From: Paragonimus westermani
Taxonomy: Eukaryota; Platyhelminthes; Trematoda; Plagiorchiida; Troglotrematidae
Assembly: GCA_008508345.1 (NCBI GenBank)
Contig: QNGE01002353.1
Location: 40,215-104,214 of the forward strand
Direction: 5' to 3'
Length of the DNA: 64,000 nucleotides
How positions within the stretch are numbered: the stretch's first letter is position 1; each line of letters opens with the position of its first letter. The notes below the pieces were generated by a model. That model saw nothing but the letters and a program-made list of their open reading frames with translations. It was not told where the DNA came from and made no database searches. Both the position numbers and the translations under genes were made by a program. This document shows, one piece after another, positions 47,476-61,180 of this stretch.

Positions 47476-49096
47476 CGGCGGCTTTTGCAGGTTTGCGTTT
47501 GCTTGACAGTATTCAACTCTCATCGGATCTAACACATCACGCAAGAACAAATAGTTCGTCGTGTGAAAGCTAAATGCTTCTGATTTTAGATGAAGTACAC
47601 AATAGAACACAAGGTTTTAACACCCATGTTTCCGTCATCGAGAGTAAACATGACGATCTCCATTCTAAGTTGTGTGACATTGACGATTGCACACGCCTGT
47701 GTAACAGGGCAAGGCGTCATGATCGACCTTAGCGTATTGGTAGTGTTTTGAAGCTGCGTCTCAAAACTCGCTGCTTGAACAGCAGCTTCCATGAGTGACT
47801 TCATTCTTGCAGTAAAAGTTCTTCAGGCTAATGTAGGATTACGATGGAACTAACAAATCATTGCTACCCGTTGTAGGGTGTGTACATCAAAGATGAAGAC
47901 GCGTTCGCTTTTTAAAACTGCGAATTTTTCATGAAGTCTAATTTCGTCTCCTTACTCTGGTTGCACCAGTAGTAGTGATGGTATAGTTCACATAACAGAG
48001 GCATGTTTGGCGTTTATTTTGATGACAATTTTCAAAACAAAGCCTCATTACTACTTTCGTCCAATTGGACTCCAAGCGGTCCTTCGAGTTCCATCGTGCA
48101 CCAAGCTACCGGTTAGTCTATCGACTTCTAACAACGTTATTGGTCGGATCTCCCGACATCTAAGTATTTCATCATCTCCGAAGATTAATTGCAGTCATTT
48201 AGAAGGCTTAATTAGACTTGATCAAGGTCCCAGCGATTGTGTAAGGAATTTTGTTGAATATGTTTTCTATGGATACTTAACCTGATTTGGATGTTTGTTC
48301 TGCTTTTACGAGTCTCCATAATTTATCAGCTACGTTTTCATTAACTGCTATTAGAATTTGCTTAGTCCCATTACATGGAATTTTTATCCGTAAAAATGCA
48401 TTGCAGTTTTTTTTGCTCAAATACTTGGATATAAACTTTACATAATCCTAATTGTGTTTCGTTTTGTTTCTTGTTGTCGTTTTTTTCGAGGAGGTGCAAA
48501 ACAGTAGTTTTGACTTTTGTGTATCGATTATAGTTGAGCGAAAATAATGGAACAACTGTCCGTGCCGATGACAAAGTTCGAAATAAGCCAGGGTTAAAAA
48601 ACACAAGGGGCGCAACAATGTCACGTTTGCACTGATGCACATGGTTTTTTTCTCGCTCACCTCATGATGTGCATCAAAAACAGTTACGCATCAACAGGTC
48701 ACATCAACGCGTAATTGCTCTACGTGGATGAAAGAATTTGGTTTTATTCGTTCGATACTACTTGCTGGAGTCGTCAGGACAACAAAGTAGCGAAAAACGT
48801 TTATTTTCTATGTTTGATCATCAGGTTAGTTACAACATAATAAATATGAAAACGGTAACTAAATTGAGTCGGAAAATCAGTCAACGGAGGTTGTGAACGG
48901 CGTGTTTGCTATCAGTTACGCAATTACTGTTCCAAATTGTAGACTTGATTGATTGTGGGCCATGGGAGATTAAGTGTTTGCACGAGCGTTCTTCTAAGTT
49001 ACTGTTTTCATATTTGTTGTGTTATAGTTAGCCTTATGATCAAACACAGAAAACAAGTCTTGTTCGCTGTTTTTGTCGTAATCAAGTTTTAACTTG

Positions 49097-49235
49097 GAAG
49101 CGAAAGAAAAGGAAAGAATGAGACCTAACTACTAAAGAAACCTGTGTATAAAATCAGCTATTCAACACCAAGGTACGTACACCTTGTAGACAAACAACCG
49201 AGCTCTAATTGAAAGTCATCATAAGTGTGATGCCT
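49097..49235 (-). repeat. RTE 3' UTR fragment
   Basis: On the + strand the order is GACCTAACTACTAAAGAAAC, ATTCAACACCAAGGTACG, TACACCTTGTAGACAAACAACCGAGCTC. This parallels 24935-25025 of RTE-3 (CCTAACTACTGAAAATGAC, CAGCATCAAGGTGCC, CCTGCAAACAAACAACCGAG). It is therefore a minus-strand RTE tail without coding sequence. Confidence 0.7.
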
Positions 49236-51289
49236 AAACAAGCCTCGAAATCTCTAAATCGACCGATATGGTCGCTCTTGTCTCAAACCAAAAAGACCAT
49301 CGGGACTACTTGTTGACCTAAGATGACCAGTTGGATCCAGTTAAAAGACTTCGTTGACAATAATGTCACTGCTGCCAGTTGGGACATAAACGGGTGCAAT
49401 GAAAAGATTGCTGGAGATTTAGTGTCTGAATCTGGCCCGAGTGAAATCTTCCAAGCGGAGGTCACAGAGCTGATTGCTAACAGGAGTTCGCTGTACATAA
49501 ACGACCTGGGCCGCTGTGCTCAGTACTATACCTACTCCAACCTGAATGGTGGGAATTACTATGGGGCCACTGAAAGTGTGCGACCAGTATCGACTGGACA
49601 GTGTGGATGCCATCATTTCGATACGTTAACTGTTACCCTGCTGTTTGGTCTTTAAAATGCTATGGACATCGACCTGCAGTAAATCTGTCATGCAAACGGA
49701 AGTCTGCTGACTTATCTGTGTTGAGATTCAATCGTTGAGAGCATTTCTGTTAACTCGCGTTCTTGGCCCGGGGGGGGGGCAATGGGGGCGTGGTATTACC
49801 ATGCTTAGGGTAATTACTGGAAGTGAGAATCAGGAGGGACGTGAGAGTTAAATTAGATGGGACGGTGAACGTGGAGGAGTTAGTAGTAACATGTTTTCGA
49901 CCATCCATCCCATTATGTGCTACAAATAGAACGAGACGGTGGGTGCTGTCATGAATATTCATGGTTGTATGTTGGTTGAAATACTGCCCAGACGTCCAGA
50001 TCTAGACGGGGGAACGACTAAGGTTTTCACCAAAAAACCTTCGGCTCAGGTTGTATCAGGAGACAGCGAGTGGGTGGCAGTGTGCTGGATCTAATACCTT
50101 TTCCCGGGCAAATAACGCCAGTTTTCTAACTCCCAACCTGATCAGCCAGAAGACTCTAACTAGTCAGACCTCCACTTGTCGGTCTTCCTGACATGATGAA
50201 CTCTGTCAGTGTGCTCATCATACCGTTTAATAGGTCAACGTGACGCGTAAGCCTTCACACCGCGTCAAGGTCTATTCTGTCTGTAGTGGCTTTCATTCAA
50301 ATGCTAAAAGCCAGGCTTCGCATTACAGCAATACAGTGGGTACGCTAAGTACGAATTTTCCAATGTCACTTCTCAAATCTAGCCCGGTTGCTTTATGAAT
50401 TCCCTGTGGATTTTGCGCTTCACTTGTCAGAAATATACGTTGCTATCTAACAGTGCTGACGTCATTCAGGATGTCATGCTTTTTTCATGTTGTTTTACAC
50501 TCTCCAGTTCCTCAGGACCTTGCTCAGCAAACACACTTCAGGTAAAATATATATTCAATATTGTCCCATCAGATTGTAGTCTGCAAGCTGCTTCGTACAT
50601 TATTTTCCAATTATTTTTTTTCTGGCAAATGTCAGCCTATGTCGTTTCCCTAATTCGGAGACTTTCGACTCGCTGGCTTCGTTGCCACTTCTCTCATTTC
50701 TACCTCGTGTTGATTATGTTCAATATTCAGGTTTATTATATCCTTATTTAGGTGATCGGAATACACTGATTCTGTAGTTTATTGAAGGTTAATGTTGTAT
50801 ATAAAACGATTGCAACCGCTGTTGATCTCTCAGGGTTTGATCATACAATCTGCTTATGTTCGCATTCTTTCCCGTTGGGTGTATTGCTTACCGTTGTTTC
50901 TGTAGATGGTTCTGTGTAGGGTATGTGACCCTTCGTCTGCATTTGGCCTTATTAGGCATTTATCTCGCTGCCATTGTACTTCATAAAAAAAGTCCGGTGT
51001 TCGTTTTAAATGTGCATGCAAAGTTCTTTCTGTTGCTTCCCGTCCTCTGCATTCGGAGCTGTCCGGTTATATTTGCAATTCTTCCGTTTGACTTGTTTAG
51101 TTTTCTTACATCGACCTACACAAGTTCAGTTGTCCTCATCTTGTCTGCTTTCTGCAAGACAGAATAGGTGTAATTCACATGAAATCTTACATGCTGACCA
51201 GTGGGACGTACGCAAGCAAGAAACAAAGTACTGTATGTTTAACATCTCGAACACCATAATCACCATCCTCTCACTTAGTTAGAACGGCC

Positions 51290-51600
51290 TGGAGTGTTAC
51301 CGGTACAGCTCCAGAGTACCTGCCTGGCGACCATCTGGATCGTGTTGGTTCGATCAGCTGGACCTACACAATGAGTCACCTTCACCGTGGATAGCACCGA
51401 GGCATGTAATCATGCCAACTAGACGTCTGTTGCCGTAACCCGTCAGCGTGCTTCGATTAGGTGAAACAGCACACAGATTGGATGGTGGGTTCTTTTAAAG
51501 GTTTTCACAAATCGCATCTGGATCGTGAATCTCGCACCGTCTCAAAAATCACGCAACGTGAATCCGGCAGTACGCTCTCCACATTTCTCAACTCGTTGAC
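51290..51600 (+). repeat. Possible RTE relic
   Basis: CATGTAATCATGCCAACTAG and GACGTCTGTTGCCG recall the RTE GHVLRMPT-RLP segment, and the surroundings read as RTE-like fragments in several frames. Decay is too strong for certainty. Confidence 0.3.
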
Positions 51601-53464
51601 TTCAGTCACGAAGACCTTTGTGTTTTTTTCATAATTCGATTAGTATATGACCTCTGATTCTACAGAGTTTTTAATGAACGCCGTTGGGCCTCGACGTCCT
51701 GAGACGAAAAACGATAAACAAACTAATCGAGGGCTTGCTGAGAACGTTTGAAAACTGTCGCATTTGAGTATCAAAGGCTCGGTACGTTTCTCTCTCAGAA
51801 AAAAACGGAACTTTTATTTTGGTCTGTGCAAATTCCCTGTCACTTTTCCTACTCCTAATGCATACGACTTCGTGTGGTTCGCTTTATTTATAAGTTAATA
51901 TACCAGGCAGATCACAAACGTACGTGGGAAAATGGAAAAATCATGCGACTTATTCCGTTGTACATGTTTCGCCTGAAAACTTGTTTGTTTGTGTCCGAGA
52001 TTAGTCCTTTCAAGATGTATTCAAAAGTATCTTACCCATCCTTTCAGCTGGGTAGACGTATCGACCGTACAAGCTTTTCAAGCAGAAGTTGGGAAGTCCG
52101 GAAAACATCTTTGTTCGTCACCTTAAAATATTCATTGAAATTTGTCGGAATCTCTGGTGTAGCTGGTTTGGAACGATAGTGGTTTATAGGAAGATTCCAA
52201 ACACAACATTTTCCTAGCTCGTTACATATTGCAAACCAACAAGTCTGATGGTTGAGTATTACAAACAACTGGGCTATGACTCCGAATTCCCCACTGAGAT
52301 CCTACCAGCTAACATTTTTGCTAAGTTGACACGCTCTTCTGTTCACATGGAGATTTGTACTACGCCTGGGTATGGTGTGCACGTTCAATTGTAAGACCAT
52401 ATTTACGTTTTTGGAGGCGGCAGGCTGGTGTGTGCGACCATCGACTGCCACTATTGACGATCTCGCGGCGCGCTGGATTGGATCCTCGATCAAAAGCTGG
52501 GTCTGTTCATCGCACCAAAGTACAGTATATTGGAGTCTTCTCTTACCGTCTTTTTTCGCCTTTACCAAGACAAGCAAAATGTCCAGTGGGAATTTTTCGT
52601 ATGAGGTTTTGCGCAGCAGTGACTTACAAGTTGCGTGTTTTTGGGAGATATAAATGAAAGACTTAACGGAAGACGTAATAATGAATGATATCAACAAAAA
52701 AACTCGGATAATTCGATAGGATCCATGTTCACTGAAATCCAATTCTAAAACTAACACATTTATTCGGTAGGTTGATAAGTATTGTATTGAAGTATATCGA
52801 CTAACAGCAACCTCTTTACTGTGTAACCTCAATGTCTTCCTTAAGTTTATGTGTCCTGCCTTAGGATGGTTAACAAAGCTGTTAAATGTGGGAACTAAAG
52901 CCAGTAGAGAGAGCAGCCTGTCACATCAGAAACCTGAGAAGACTGAGTATAAATTGGTCTCGCGTTACACTGTGTCATGATGAACTCTTTTGATGCAACT
53001 GACTGTTACATGTTCCTTGAAGGTAATTAATTCTCGATAGACAGGAATCAAAGGTCCCTTGGGCTATGCAAACTACTTTTTTGTAAACGCAAATTAATTC
53101 ATGTTTTCATTCACCGTCCTTTACCTAAGTACCAGCCTATTAGTGATTGGTTGGAAAGGACTGAACATGATCCATCACAACTATGTATCTTAGGTCATAC
53201 GATAGATATAGATATATTATTAATATTCACTCTTACTTCGTACATCAATGAACTCAGTTGGCTGCCATTTTCGGTAACGTCTTTGACCACAGACTCTGTA
53301 AGTTACAGGGAATTAGTGACCTCCTCACTGACAGCTGTCTTCCTTTCCCTATTCCAAACCAGCATCCTTTATCCATCCCACTGCGCGTAACAGTCAGCTG
53401 AGACATCGACAAGAAGTGTTTGGCGTGACGGATGACTGATTGGCTTACTGCTATAATCTATAGG

Positions 53465-53690
53465 CCCGCATTCGTAAACACCGAGCTAGTGAACCGAGCG
53501 GACACCCACTACTGATTGTCCACGTCTTAAACTCATCGTTGCTCACTGTTTGTTGTCATCCGATTTATACTACTGAACGCAGACATCAGTGGTTGTGCAT
53601 CCAAAGAGCAGTTTACTTCCTCCATCCTGATCAACCCTAGTGTAGCATCGTTCTAACGAGACCGCTTTATGCACGCGCTCTTCGTGCTTC
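53465..53690 (-). pseudogene. RTE relic, RT C-terminal region, strongly decayed
   Basis: On the minus strand, CACTGATGTCTGCGTTCAGT, then ATAAATCGGATGAC and AGTGAGCAACGATGAG, lines up with RTE-3 CACCGATGTCTGCGTTCAAT, then GTATCGGGTGGC and AGTAACGAGGAGG (the DHRCLRSIARIGWHQRVSNEE segment). No open frame remains. It ends about 130 bp before exon G. Confidence 0.6.
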
Positions 53691-53817
53691 TAGGTGGCGT
53701 TTCTTGGTCGCATTGCAGCAAGCGCTTTATGGGGTCAAAAGCCTGAAACTTTAAATTATCATAAAGTAACTGAACTAACTTTTTTGTGTCGTCTTCTTTT
53801 ACATCATTTTCGTGCAG

Positions 53818-54006
53818 TTACCGCCGCTCCAGCCTCACAAGCAACTCCGGCTGTGTTATCACGCTCCGTGGACCATAGTAATGCTTTTTTTCCCAATGAG
53901 GAGCCTGTGAACTCAAATTTTCTTTTCCAAGTGGGGCAACAGCTGGCGGATGCAGTTCTTCGACGTCAGTCTTCTGCCGTTGATGACGGTATTCGACCTC
54001 GTGGAG
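53818..54006 (+). CDS. Host gene exon G: Ala/Ser-rich segment with one probable helix
   Basis: The acceptor ..CATCATTTTCGTGCAG (AG at 53816-53817) follows a T-rich tract, and the donor is GGAG|GTAAGT at 54007. It enters and leaves in phase 1 (62 full codons), so it could be skipped without a frame change. The peptide goes from AAPASQATPAVLSRS through FFPNEEPVNSNF to FQVGQQLADAVLRRQSS. The last stretch looks like an amphipathic helix and ends in an R-R-x-S site. Only about 130 bp upstream lies a decayed minus-strand RTE fragment. Confidence 0.78.
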
Positions 54007-54689
54007 GTAAGTCTGAACAGGGAGTTCAATTTCAGTGGTATTCATTAATCTGGTTTCATGAAGCCGGCTGAACAACTTTTCGACGGTCGATCTAATCGTT
54101 GGGTTTAGTGCGTTCTCCACCTTTTCCGTTATTCTACGTAGTGATTTGACCAGAGTATTACCTTAATCCTTACATATGTGTTAATTTAAATCGTCATCCT
54201 TCTTAGCACATGCATTAGGCTGATGAAGCCCCAAAACAAATTTGCTGCGATTTTTTTCTGGGTACTCTTACTGCAATGTTCGTGTATGCTGTTTACTCTG
54301 TTCTCTCAGTGTTTTTCCAGTGTTTACGCAATCTGTCTCACGCTGCTGATTATTGATAGTAGTCAATGTCCCTACAAAACGAACTTTGTTCAGTTTGATC
54401 ATGTACCCCTATCCAAAACGCACGTTTCGACTCATCACGACTCATTTTCTTACGTTTATCGTTTGGTTGTTGGTACAGTATATGGTTACACTGTTACAAT
54501 CGTTTGAATTATGAGCCATTTTTCGTGTGGTTATGTAAGTAACTCAAAGATAGTTTAGTGTGGCACTCTCCTCTACAGCCACCACCCATAAGGAACGTAA
54601 AGATCAGTGTATTTAAGAACGTAGACAGTTTTAAGTGAAACTACCGCCTCCGCATATGTCTAAACTGTGTGTGGTTGTTTCCATAATGG

Positions 54690-54890
54690 CATATTCCAAT
54701 TTTATTCCCAGTTTAAGATGTCCGGTACCACTTTCTTGTGTTTCAATACCAATTTGAGATATCCCAGGCAACTTTGTCTAGACCAATTAACCTTGTTTAC
54801 TCTCTGCCCGAAAGTGATATCGAGACATCTTAAACTGGAAAGGGTATGGTGTCTTGGACAGTGTTTCATTGTTTTGCTTCCATCTCGCAA
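54690..54890 (+). repeat. Dispersed repeat, copy 3
   Basis: The segment contains GAGATATCCCAGGCAAC and, further on, GATATCGAGACATCTTAAAC followed by TGGAAAGGGTATGG. It is a third member of the family seen at 430-640 (minus) and 700-830 (plus), placed in the intron between exons G and H. Confidence 0.45.
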
Positions 54891-57800
54891 TCAACCATTT
54901 TTTTAGCTCAGCACTATGTGCTCGGTTCATACTGGAACTGGATTACCCGTAACAGTAGGTTGATATTCCTTTTCAATCAGACTATCTCAGCTTTCTCGTT
55001 AGTTAAAGTGTTTGCAAACCCGAGATATCGCTGAATCTGGGACGTCAATTTTTCTGACGTTCACTGTTTCGTTGGCCTTCTTTGGCATCTTCCAGGCACT
55101 ACAGAGGAATGCCGTTGTTTTTCTTCTTCGGTATGAGTTAACAATTTACGATTTTCTCATAGGTGTTCAATGCGTTTGACCGTTTCGTGTTGGCAAGTGT
55201 TGGTAAGTAATTTTGAATGTTGTAATTCACTAGGAAGCAACACCGCCACTATTCTTGGTTCCTGTGCGACATAATTGGCGCACTTGAGCAATTACGATCA
55301 TCATCGTGTTCAGCCCGTCCGTTGTTAAGGCAGGTTAGACAGTACATTGGCCTCTGTTCAGTTGAGTTAAGCCAAACCTAGAAACTGCCTGAAGGCTTGG
55401 AATTGAAGGACGTTAGGGGCTTGAGTTTTGTATGGTACAAGAAAGAAAGCCCACTTAATTGTCTGGTGCATGTGGATCCCTACTGCTCCGCATATCGTCG
55501 AGGTGATTACCTTTTGGTCACACATGGCTGCAGATTGAGACTGATCCTGAAGTTGCGTGTAAATGGTAGCGACTTGAACGAAATTGAATCACTGTGATGA
55601 ACTTGTGGGAAACCATTTTATTAGTGGTCGGTGTGTTAAAAAGAAAGAACTAGCGTCCCAGCATCGCGTTTTCCATCAAATTCACGCCCTCTCTTACGGC
55701 AGTGACCGCTGCAATAAAGTGATCTTCATGAGAAGAGATCATCACTGATGGAGCGGTCTATCTACAGCGTAGATTACAGAACGTTGAGATTATTGTCATG
55801 CATCCCAGCCAGGCCGTATGCTTCCACTTTCTTTATTTGAGCATTCATTGCTCATCCGATCGATACGGAAAGCGTGACGAGCCACAGAAAGTCAAGTACA
55901 ATTGTAACATTCATCCCCCTAATTATTAGCACAGTGTTAATTCATTTATGTTTTTGTGTAAGCGGACACTGGCCTGTTTTTGTTCCTATCGGCAACCCTT
56001 GTACAATTTAAGAAAGCTTTTTATTTCATGATGGCCTGCTGCTAAGGTTCGTAATCAACGAACTCTTCGTTGAAACCCCGATCGATCAGAGAACTGAGTG
56101 TTAAGCTCACTGATCTGGTTTTTAGAGCATACTTCGCATCCCAAATTCTTGTGGACAACCTTCGTTTTCTACACTGGGTTAAGTAGATATTATACTAAAT
56201 TATAATGATTCATTATCGGCTGGATATGCACTAGGGATGTCACAAATGACACCTTACCTATAATGATCGATAAAATTTCTAGGTCTGCTAAACTGTAGTC
56301 ATACTGTAGAGGTTGGAGCACTCACCCGGCACGAACTAGACGTATCTAAAGTGTAAATGACTTGCACCACTCCTCTATACGTGCAATAGTTGAATAGCTT
56401 CTCATCCAAATCAAATAGGATGGTCTGTTGTTATTGTTTGTTGATACTGTTGTTTGCTTCTTGACGCCGCTAGTTTACGTAACTTGGGTCATTTATCCAA
56501 TCACTATTTCTCAACTTACTTCCCGTGTGATCCACCTCGCCTAACACAATTCGATAGATGTTGGCAACCTGACACAATGACTAGAATATGCGTTACTCCG
56601 TTCTAATGGTGAGCGATTACAAGCCATCTATCTAGATTGCACGAAAGCAACCGTTTTGAGTTTATTGCGGTGTTACGAAATCAGGACAAACTTTAAACGG
56701 ATGCCAAGCCGTAGAACGTTGACCGAAATATGGTATTTCCAGAATGAATTTTGATCTACGTTTGAGAAAATATGGCCAGCCCCTTTTGGTTTCGACGTAC
56801 TGGTGCGGCCTAGTACCTCGTTTATATCGTCTCCAATTATTGGCCGTCTCTTCTGACCTGTTTAGTCAACCGGCCAGTGTCACATTGAGCAACTTGGGAA
56901 CCACTTTGACTGAATACTTCCCAAGAGTGCAAAATCATCAACGTATCACTTTTCACCACAGGTGAATCAACTGTGTTAATATGCGAAAACAAGGCTTTGC
57001 TGTTCTCAGAGAAGATTCATACTTACTGCTTGACGCACCTGCCTGATCGCTTACGGTGCTTATGTGCAAACGACTGCTTATGTTAGGGATAGTTCATTGC
57101 GGAAATTAATCCTGTATGCGAATTCATCGTGATGAGAACGCGGTGATTGCCTTGATCTACTTTCCATAATTATTGCGGTTTCAAACACCTAAACATGGTT
57201 TTCTATGCAAATGACGACTGGATATATCATCTCTTATACGATTTACGGGCATGGTTTTCAGTGTACACATTCGGACAACTTACTACTCACGGGCGTTGTG
57301 AGTAAACCATTACATCCGCCCAGTCAAGCGAAGTGTTGAAGATTGTCGGTGCTTGTGCGAAAACCGATAGATTGAGAAGTCACCCGAGTGATTGATATGG
57401 GTAATCGACTACGCGAATATGGAAGTGGAATGAATAGGTGGCGGCAGCCATGCAACTTCAATCTCTCTTTTTTCCCAGCCTAACGCCTTTGTGCCCACCT
57501 TTTGTCACGGTGATGAAGATTGTGAAGATCGGCGAAAATGTTTCTTGCAAACATCGAGAACACGCACCCATTACTTGTTTAAATGTTTTCTGCCTTTCAT
57601 CCTTTGCTTACGTTCACTTTTATCGTTGGTAATATTGAATTGGTGATTGTTTGTGTCACGTGTTGATTAGACAGATCTGTCGAATAGAGGACCTATATTC
57701 TATCTTTGTAAGAAACAGGGGTCAGCAACACAAATTCCGGCTGCCATCTTTTTTTATCGGAACTCATTTTTGAGGCCCAATTTAGTTCGCTTGATCCTCA

Positions 57801-58630
57801 TAGAAATAGCTAGTTCTATGATCTGACTGGTTTATGCAATTTTCAAATGCCCTGTAGAATTTAATAGTGTTTGTAAATAGTAGGTACATATAAACAAACA
57901 GCTTTGGCCATTGACAGCGTGAAATTGTTCACTGCTAATAGTTTGAGCTAAAATCTTCTTTTCCCCGTGTGCACACCTATTTCCTTCCGACGATCAAGTT
58001 TCATTTTGCGTAATGCAGCTCTCCGTAGGCTGATTTACTGAGCAAGGTCCATTTCTTCGGGTGTTTTGTCACTGGTTCTATCCGTTTATGTTTAACGCTT
58101 TTTCCGTTTCGTGAAATGTCTGATCCAAATGATATTCATTCCTTACTTTGACGTGGTTTCAATACAGTCAGCCTACTGAGAGGTCAACTGTTTTGCTTGC
58201 TCATAACTCAGGTTCTGCTTACCAAACTAACTTCGAACCTTCGTAATGTATCTTGATACGCATTATCAACAGAGCTTTTTCAGTCCTGCTGAATAGAACT
58301 AGTGTAAATGAGTTCACAGTAACAAGTGAAAGTTCATTTGGTCAACCACGTCACAGACCTTGCTGCTGGGATCGATGATTTGATGACTAAGAGATCGGCT
58401 TGCCACATAAATGTCACTTCCGACCATCTCTGCTTGATAGATGTGCTCGTAGTAGGTCGGTCATAACGATGTTCGATTGCCGTCACACAGTAGCAGGTCC
58501 GAGCCCACGTGCTACAACCGCTCATTCAGTATAGGTTTTCGTGGTATGATGTTCTGCTCACAGGTGGCCTTGTATGCCACATGGAAATTGACACTTTTTA
58601 GTATATTAACAGGAAATCCGACTTTCGCCT
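54891..58630. other. Intron G-H middle part, no gene recognised
   Basis: Only short frames on both strands, with no motif or repeat recognised by eye. Confidence 0.4.
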
Positions 58631-58633
58631 TGT

Positions 58634-58720
58634 TCTGATGAGTTTAAGCATGGTCGAAATCGGTGACCCGGTAGAGCATTTGCCTACAGATTGTATACCA
58701 TGAAACACTTCGCCACTGTT
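58634..58720 (+). ncRNA. Hammerhead-like core next to a tRNA-like stretch
   Basis: CTGATGA (58636-58642), G...C ends of a 14-nt stem-II position, GAAA (58657-58660), stem III TCGG-TGAC-CCGG, then T and A at positions 16.1 and 17. Stem II has only weak pairs, and stem I does not pair convincingly. The following GTGACCCGGTAGAGCATTTG resembles the A-box half of a SINE. Schistosome Sm-alpha SINE-like repeats combine a pol III promoter with a hammerhead, so this may be a decayed relative. Confidence 0.3.
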
Positions 58721-58912
58721 AACTCAATTGCAATTCAATCTACTGGAGGTGGACTTTGTCTATCCTGCTCATGTTATATATCAATGCTGAACGTTTTCTA
58801 CGTTACTTCTGGGGAGTGAGGTGAGGTGGTATTAGAGAGTAGTGATATTTCAGCATTAGAAGGAGGTTTGAAGTCCTTTTATTTTCACTCTAATATGGTT
58901 GCGTATCACGTT

Positions 58913-58915
<3 letters not shown>

Positions 58916-58950
<35 letters not shown>
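58916..58950. repeat. (TA)n microsatellite
   Basis: A pure TA tract of about 35 bp in the intron between exons G and H. Confidence 0.95.
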
Positions 58951-58952
<2 letters not shown>

Positions 58953-59994
58953 TTGCTCATCTTTTTACTAGAAACAAAATCCGTTCACGCCCTGCGTCTG
59001 GATTCGGCAACATTGGAAACATTGGTCCAGTTCAATGTTGGTTAGTTCAATTGATTGATTTTTGTTTTTAAACAAATCATAACATCTCCTCCAACTTGTA
59101 CAAGGCTGAGCAACAGAGCCTGAAATCAAGCCACGAATGTGGAAAAAATACTTCGTGTATTCACATGCGATCAAAAGAATTCAGAGAAAAAGTTTCGAAT
59201 CCATTGAAATACTTTCACTCGGTTATATAGCTCCTTTCCTAATCAATTCAGGCCATTGATTCACTTATCTGGAAAATGAAAATTCAGTATTTGCACTACT
59301 TCAGTGAACAAAATAAAAGGGAAGATTTATTTGCATGAAATTTTGGATAAAATCGATTACCGAAACGAGGTAATACTTCTGTAAGTTTTCAAAAATCTAT
59401 TGTAATGTGACAAAACTGCGGAATAACCAAAGCTACACACGCTGACGTTATGAAATACCGCACATCTTGTATGTATCTCAATTGAATTTCATACACAGTT
59501 TGTTAAGTTGAAATACGATTGGTGAGGAGGTTCATGGAGAATTGTCTTTGCAAATGTTTTATAGGCGTCCATATAGTTTGTTAAAATATGGTGTATATGA
59601 TGGGTGATAGTGATTACTGCTAACTTTTAAAGAGAGAGAAAGCCCGTAAGTCTCGGTGAGGAGGGCTTCATAGCAGGGATCGATAGCCTTCCTCTGGACA
59701 GGGACCAGATGCTATGCAGAGTATAAATTGCCAATCGCAATCGTCTTCAGCTGATAAATGAAACTGGCACTAGTTAAACATGATGCACTAATCTTAACTT
59801 TTTTTTAAGAAATAGTTTCCGCTCATCAAATCATAAATTCAACAAATTGAATTGCTGTTTACTGCTTGTCAGACGAACATCTCTCAGCACAGCACACTGT
59901 CGGAATTGGAATCTGTCAAGTGGATTCATGACTTTCTGTTTGTAGAAAATCGCTCGCACATGTAAATACCACCGACTGTCGAAGCTATTTTGTG

Positions 59995-60065
59995 TTGGGA
60001 CCGTGGTACAGTGGATGTGATGTTCTATTTGCGGATCGCTGGCTCTAATTCACGAATACCTACCT
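59995..60065 (+). repeat. Degenerate tRNA-like SINE head
   Basis: GGGACCGTGGTACAGTGGAT resembles an A-box D-arm, and GCTGGCTCTAATTCACG resembles a B box with several changes. The spacing is tRNA-like. No function is implied. Confidence 0.3.
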
Positions 60066-61180
60066 CCATTCATATAGGTAAAAACAGCGGGTACAGTCAC
60101 CGTGGTAATTGATGGGCGTAAAGACTACACAATTTCATTCCGTCCTTTTCCCAATGATCGCTCATCCCTGTTTGAGTTTTGTTAGCTGCCTGACATTTTT
60201 ATATGAACAGTTTTAATGTGTGTCACCACACAAAAACGTCTAGGTTCCGACAGGTGCACGCACTCTAGACATGATGTTTCAATCTGAACTCCACAATCAC
60301 TGAAACCTGATCGCTGTTCAACTGTGATATCCGCTTTATACCAAAGATTCTTGGCGACCTGATTCTCAACAATGGCTTTTTGAGTTTGAGGCTAGAACTC
60401 ATTCATTCGCTCAAAAGTATTCCCATTTTTGAATTGACGAACATTTGCAACGTGTGCGAAAGATTTCATATCACAATCGTTAGGGCCTTTGAAGTGTTTT
60501 ACAAATCACCGATGATCCGGGACACTGTTACTGCATGTGCAATTTATGATTTGACCGTTGGGCTCGTTTAAAATGCTTGTTCATGTCTGCATGGAATCGT
60601 TTTTAATGCAACGTGCGGTCGAACTGACTAACCACATGGGCATAGGAGAACACTTTCAAGCTTTCAAGATGACTGTAGCTGTCGGCACACGTATTTTCAG
60701 CATACTTTCGATTAATCATTTGTGCCGATTGTTGGACGTCTTTTCCCTACCTTTCATAATTTTTTGCACCTGTCTAGCCCCCCACTTGCCCTGAGGATTA
60801 ATCACTTTCAGGAGGGAACAGATCTCATATTGCACTTTAATTTATCCGCTAGTCTTATGCCGTTTGTTCATTTTTCTTCACTGTACTGTCGGAATTTGTA
60901 AGCAGACTGATAATGAAAAAAATTAGCCCGGTTCAGATGGGTTCTGTCGCTCGTCTGATTGGTTGCATCGGTTAATCCGCACACACATTTCTAGTCGTAC
61001 AATTCAAACTGTCAGCAAACCAGTGGTCTTGTCTCTCACGTGACTAATTAGCCACATTTTGATGTTACCTTTGTTCTTGGACTTTTCGGATTATATGTTT
61101 TCTCTATCCAACTTGACGGCTTTTCTCGTCATTTCTGTTGGCAAACATTTCCGCTATGTATATATTGCCTACGTTTGCAG

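Noticed and set aside
48800..48840. Minus-strand CTGATGA...GAAA near 48825
   Set aside because: Lacks the G10.1-C11.1 pair and any stem II or III.
49323..49655. + strand open frame of 110 codons
   Set aside because: No motif and no phase-compatible splice sites with exons F and G.
52302..52832. Minus-strand open frame of 176 codons, with overlapping + frames at 52355-52657
   Set aside because: No motif, no splice context, and open frames on both strands over a locally GC-richer patch; possibly an unrecognised repeat but not supportable as a gene.
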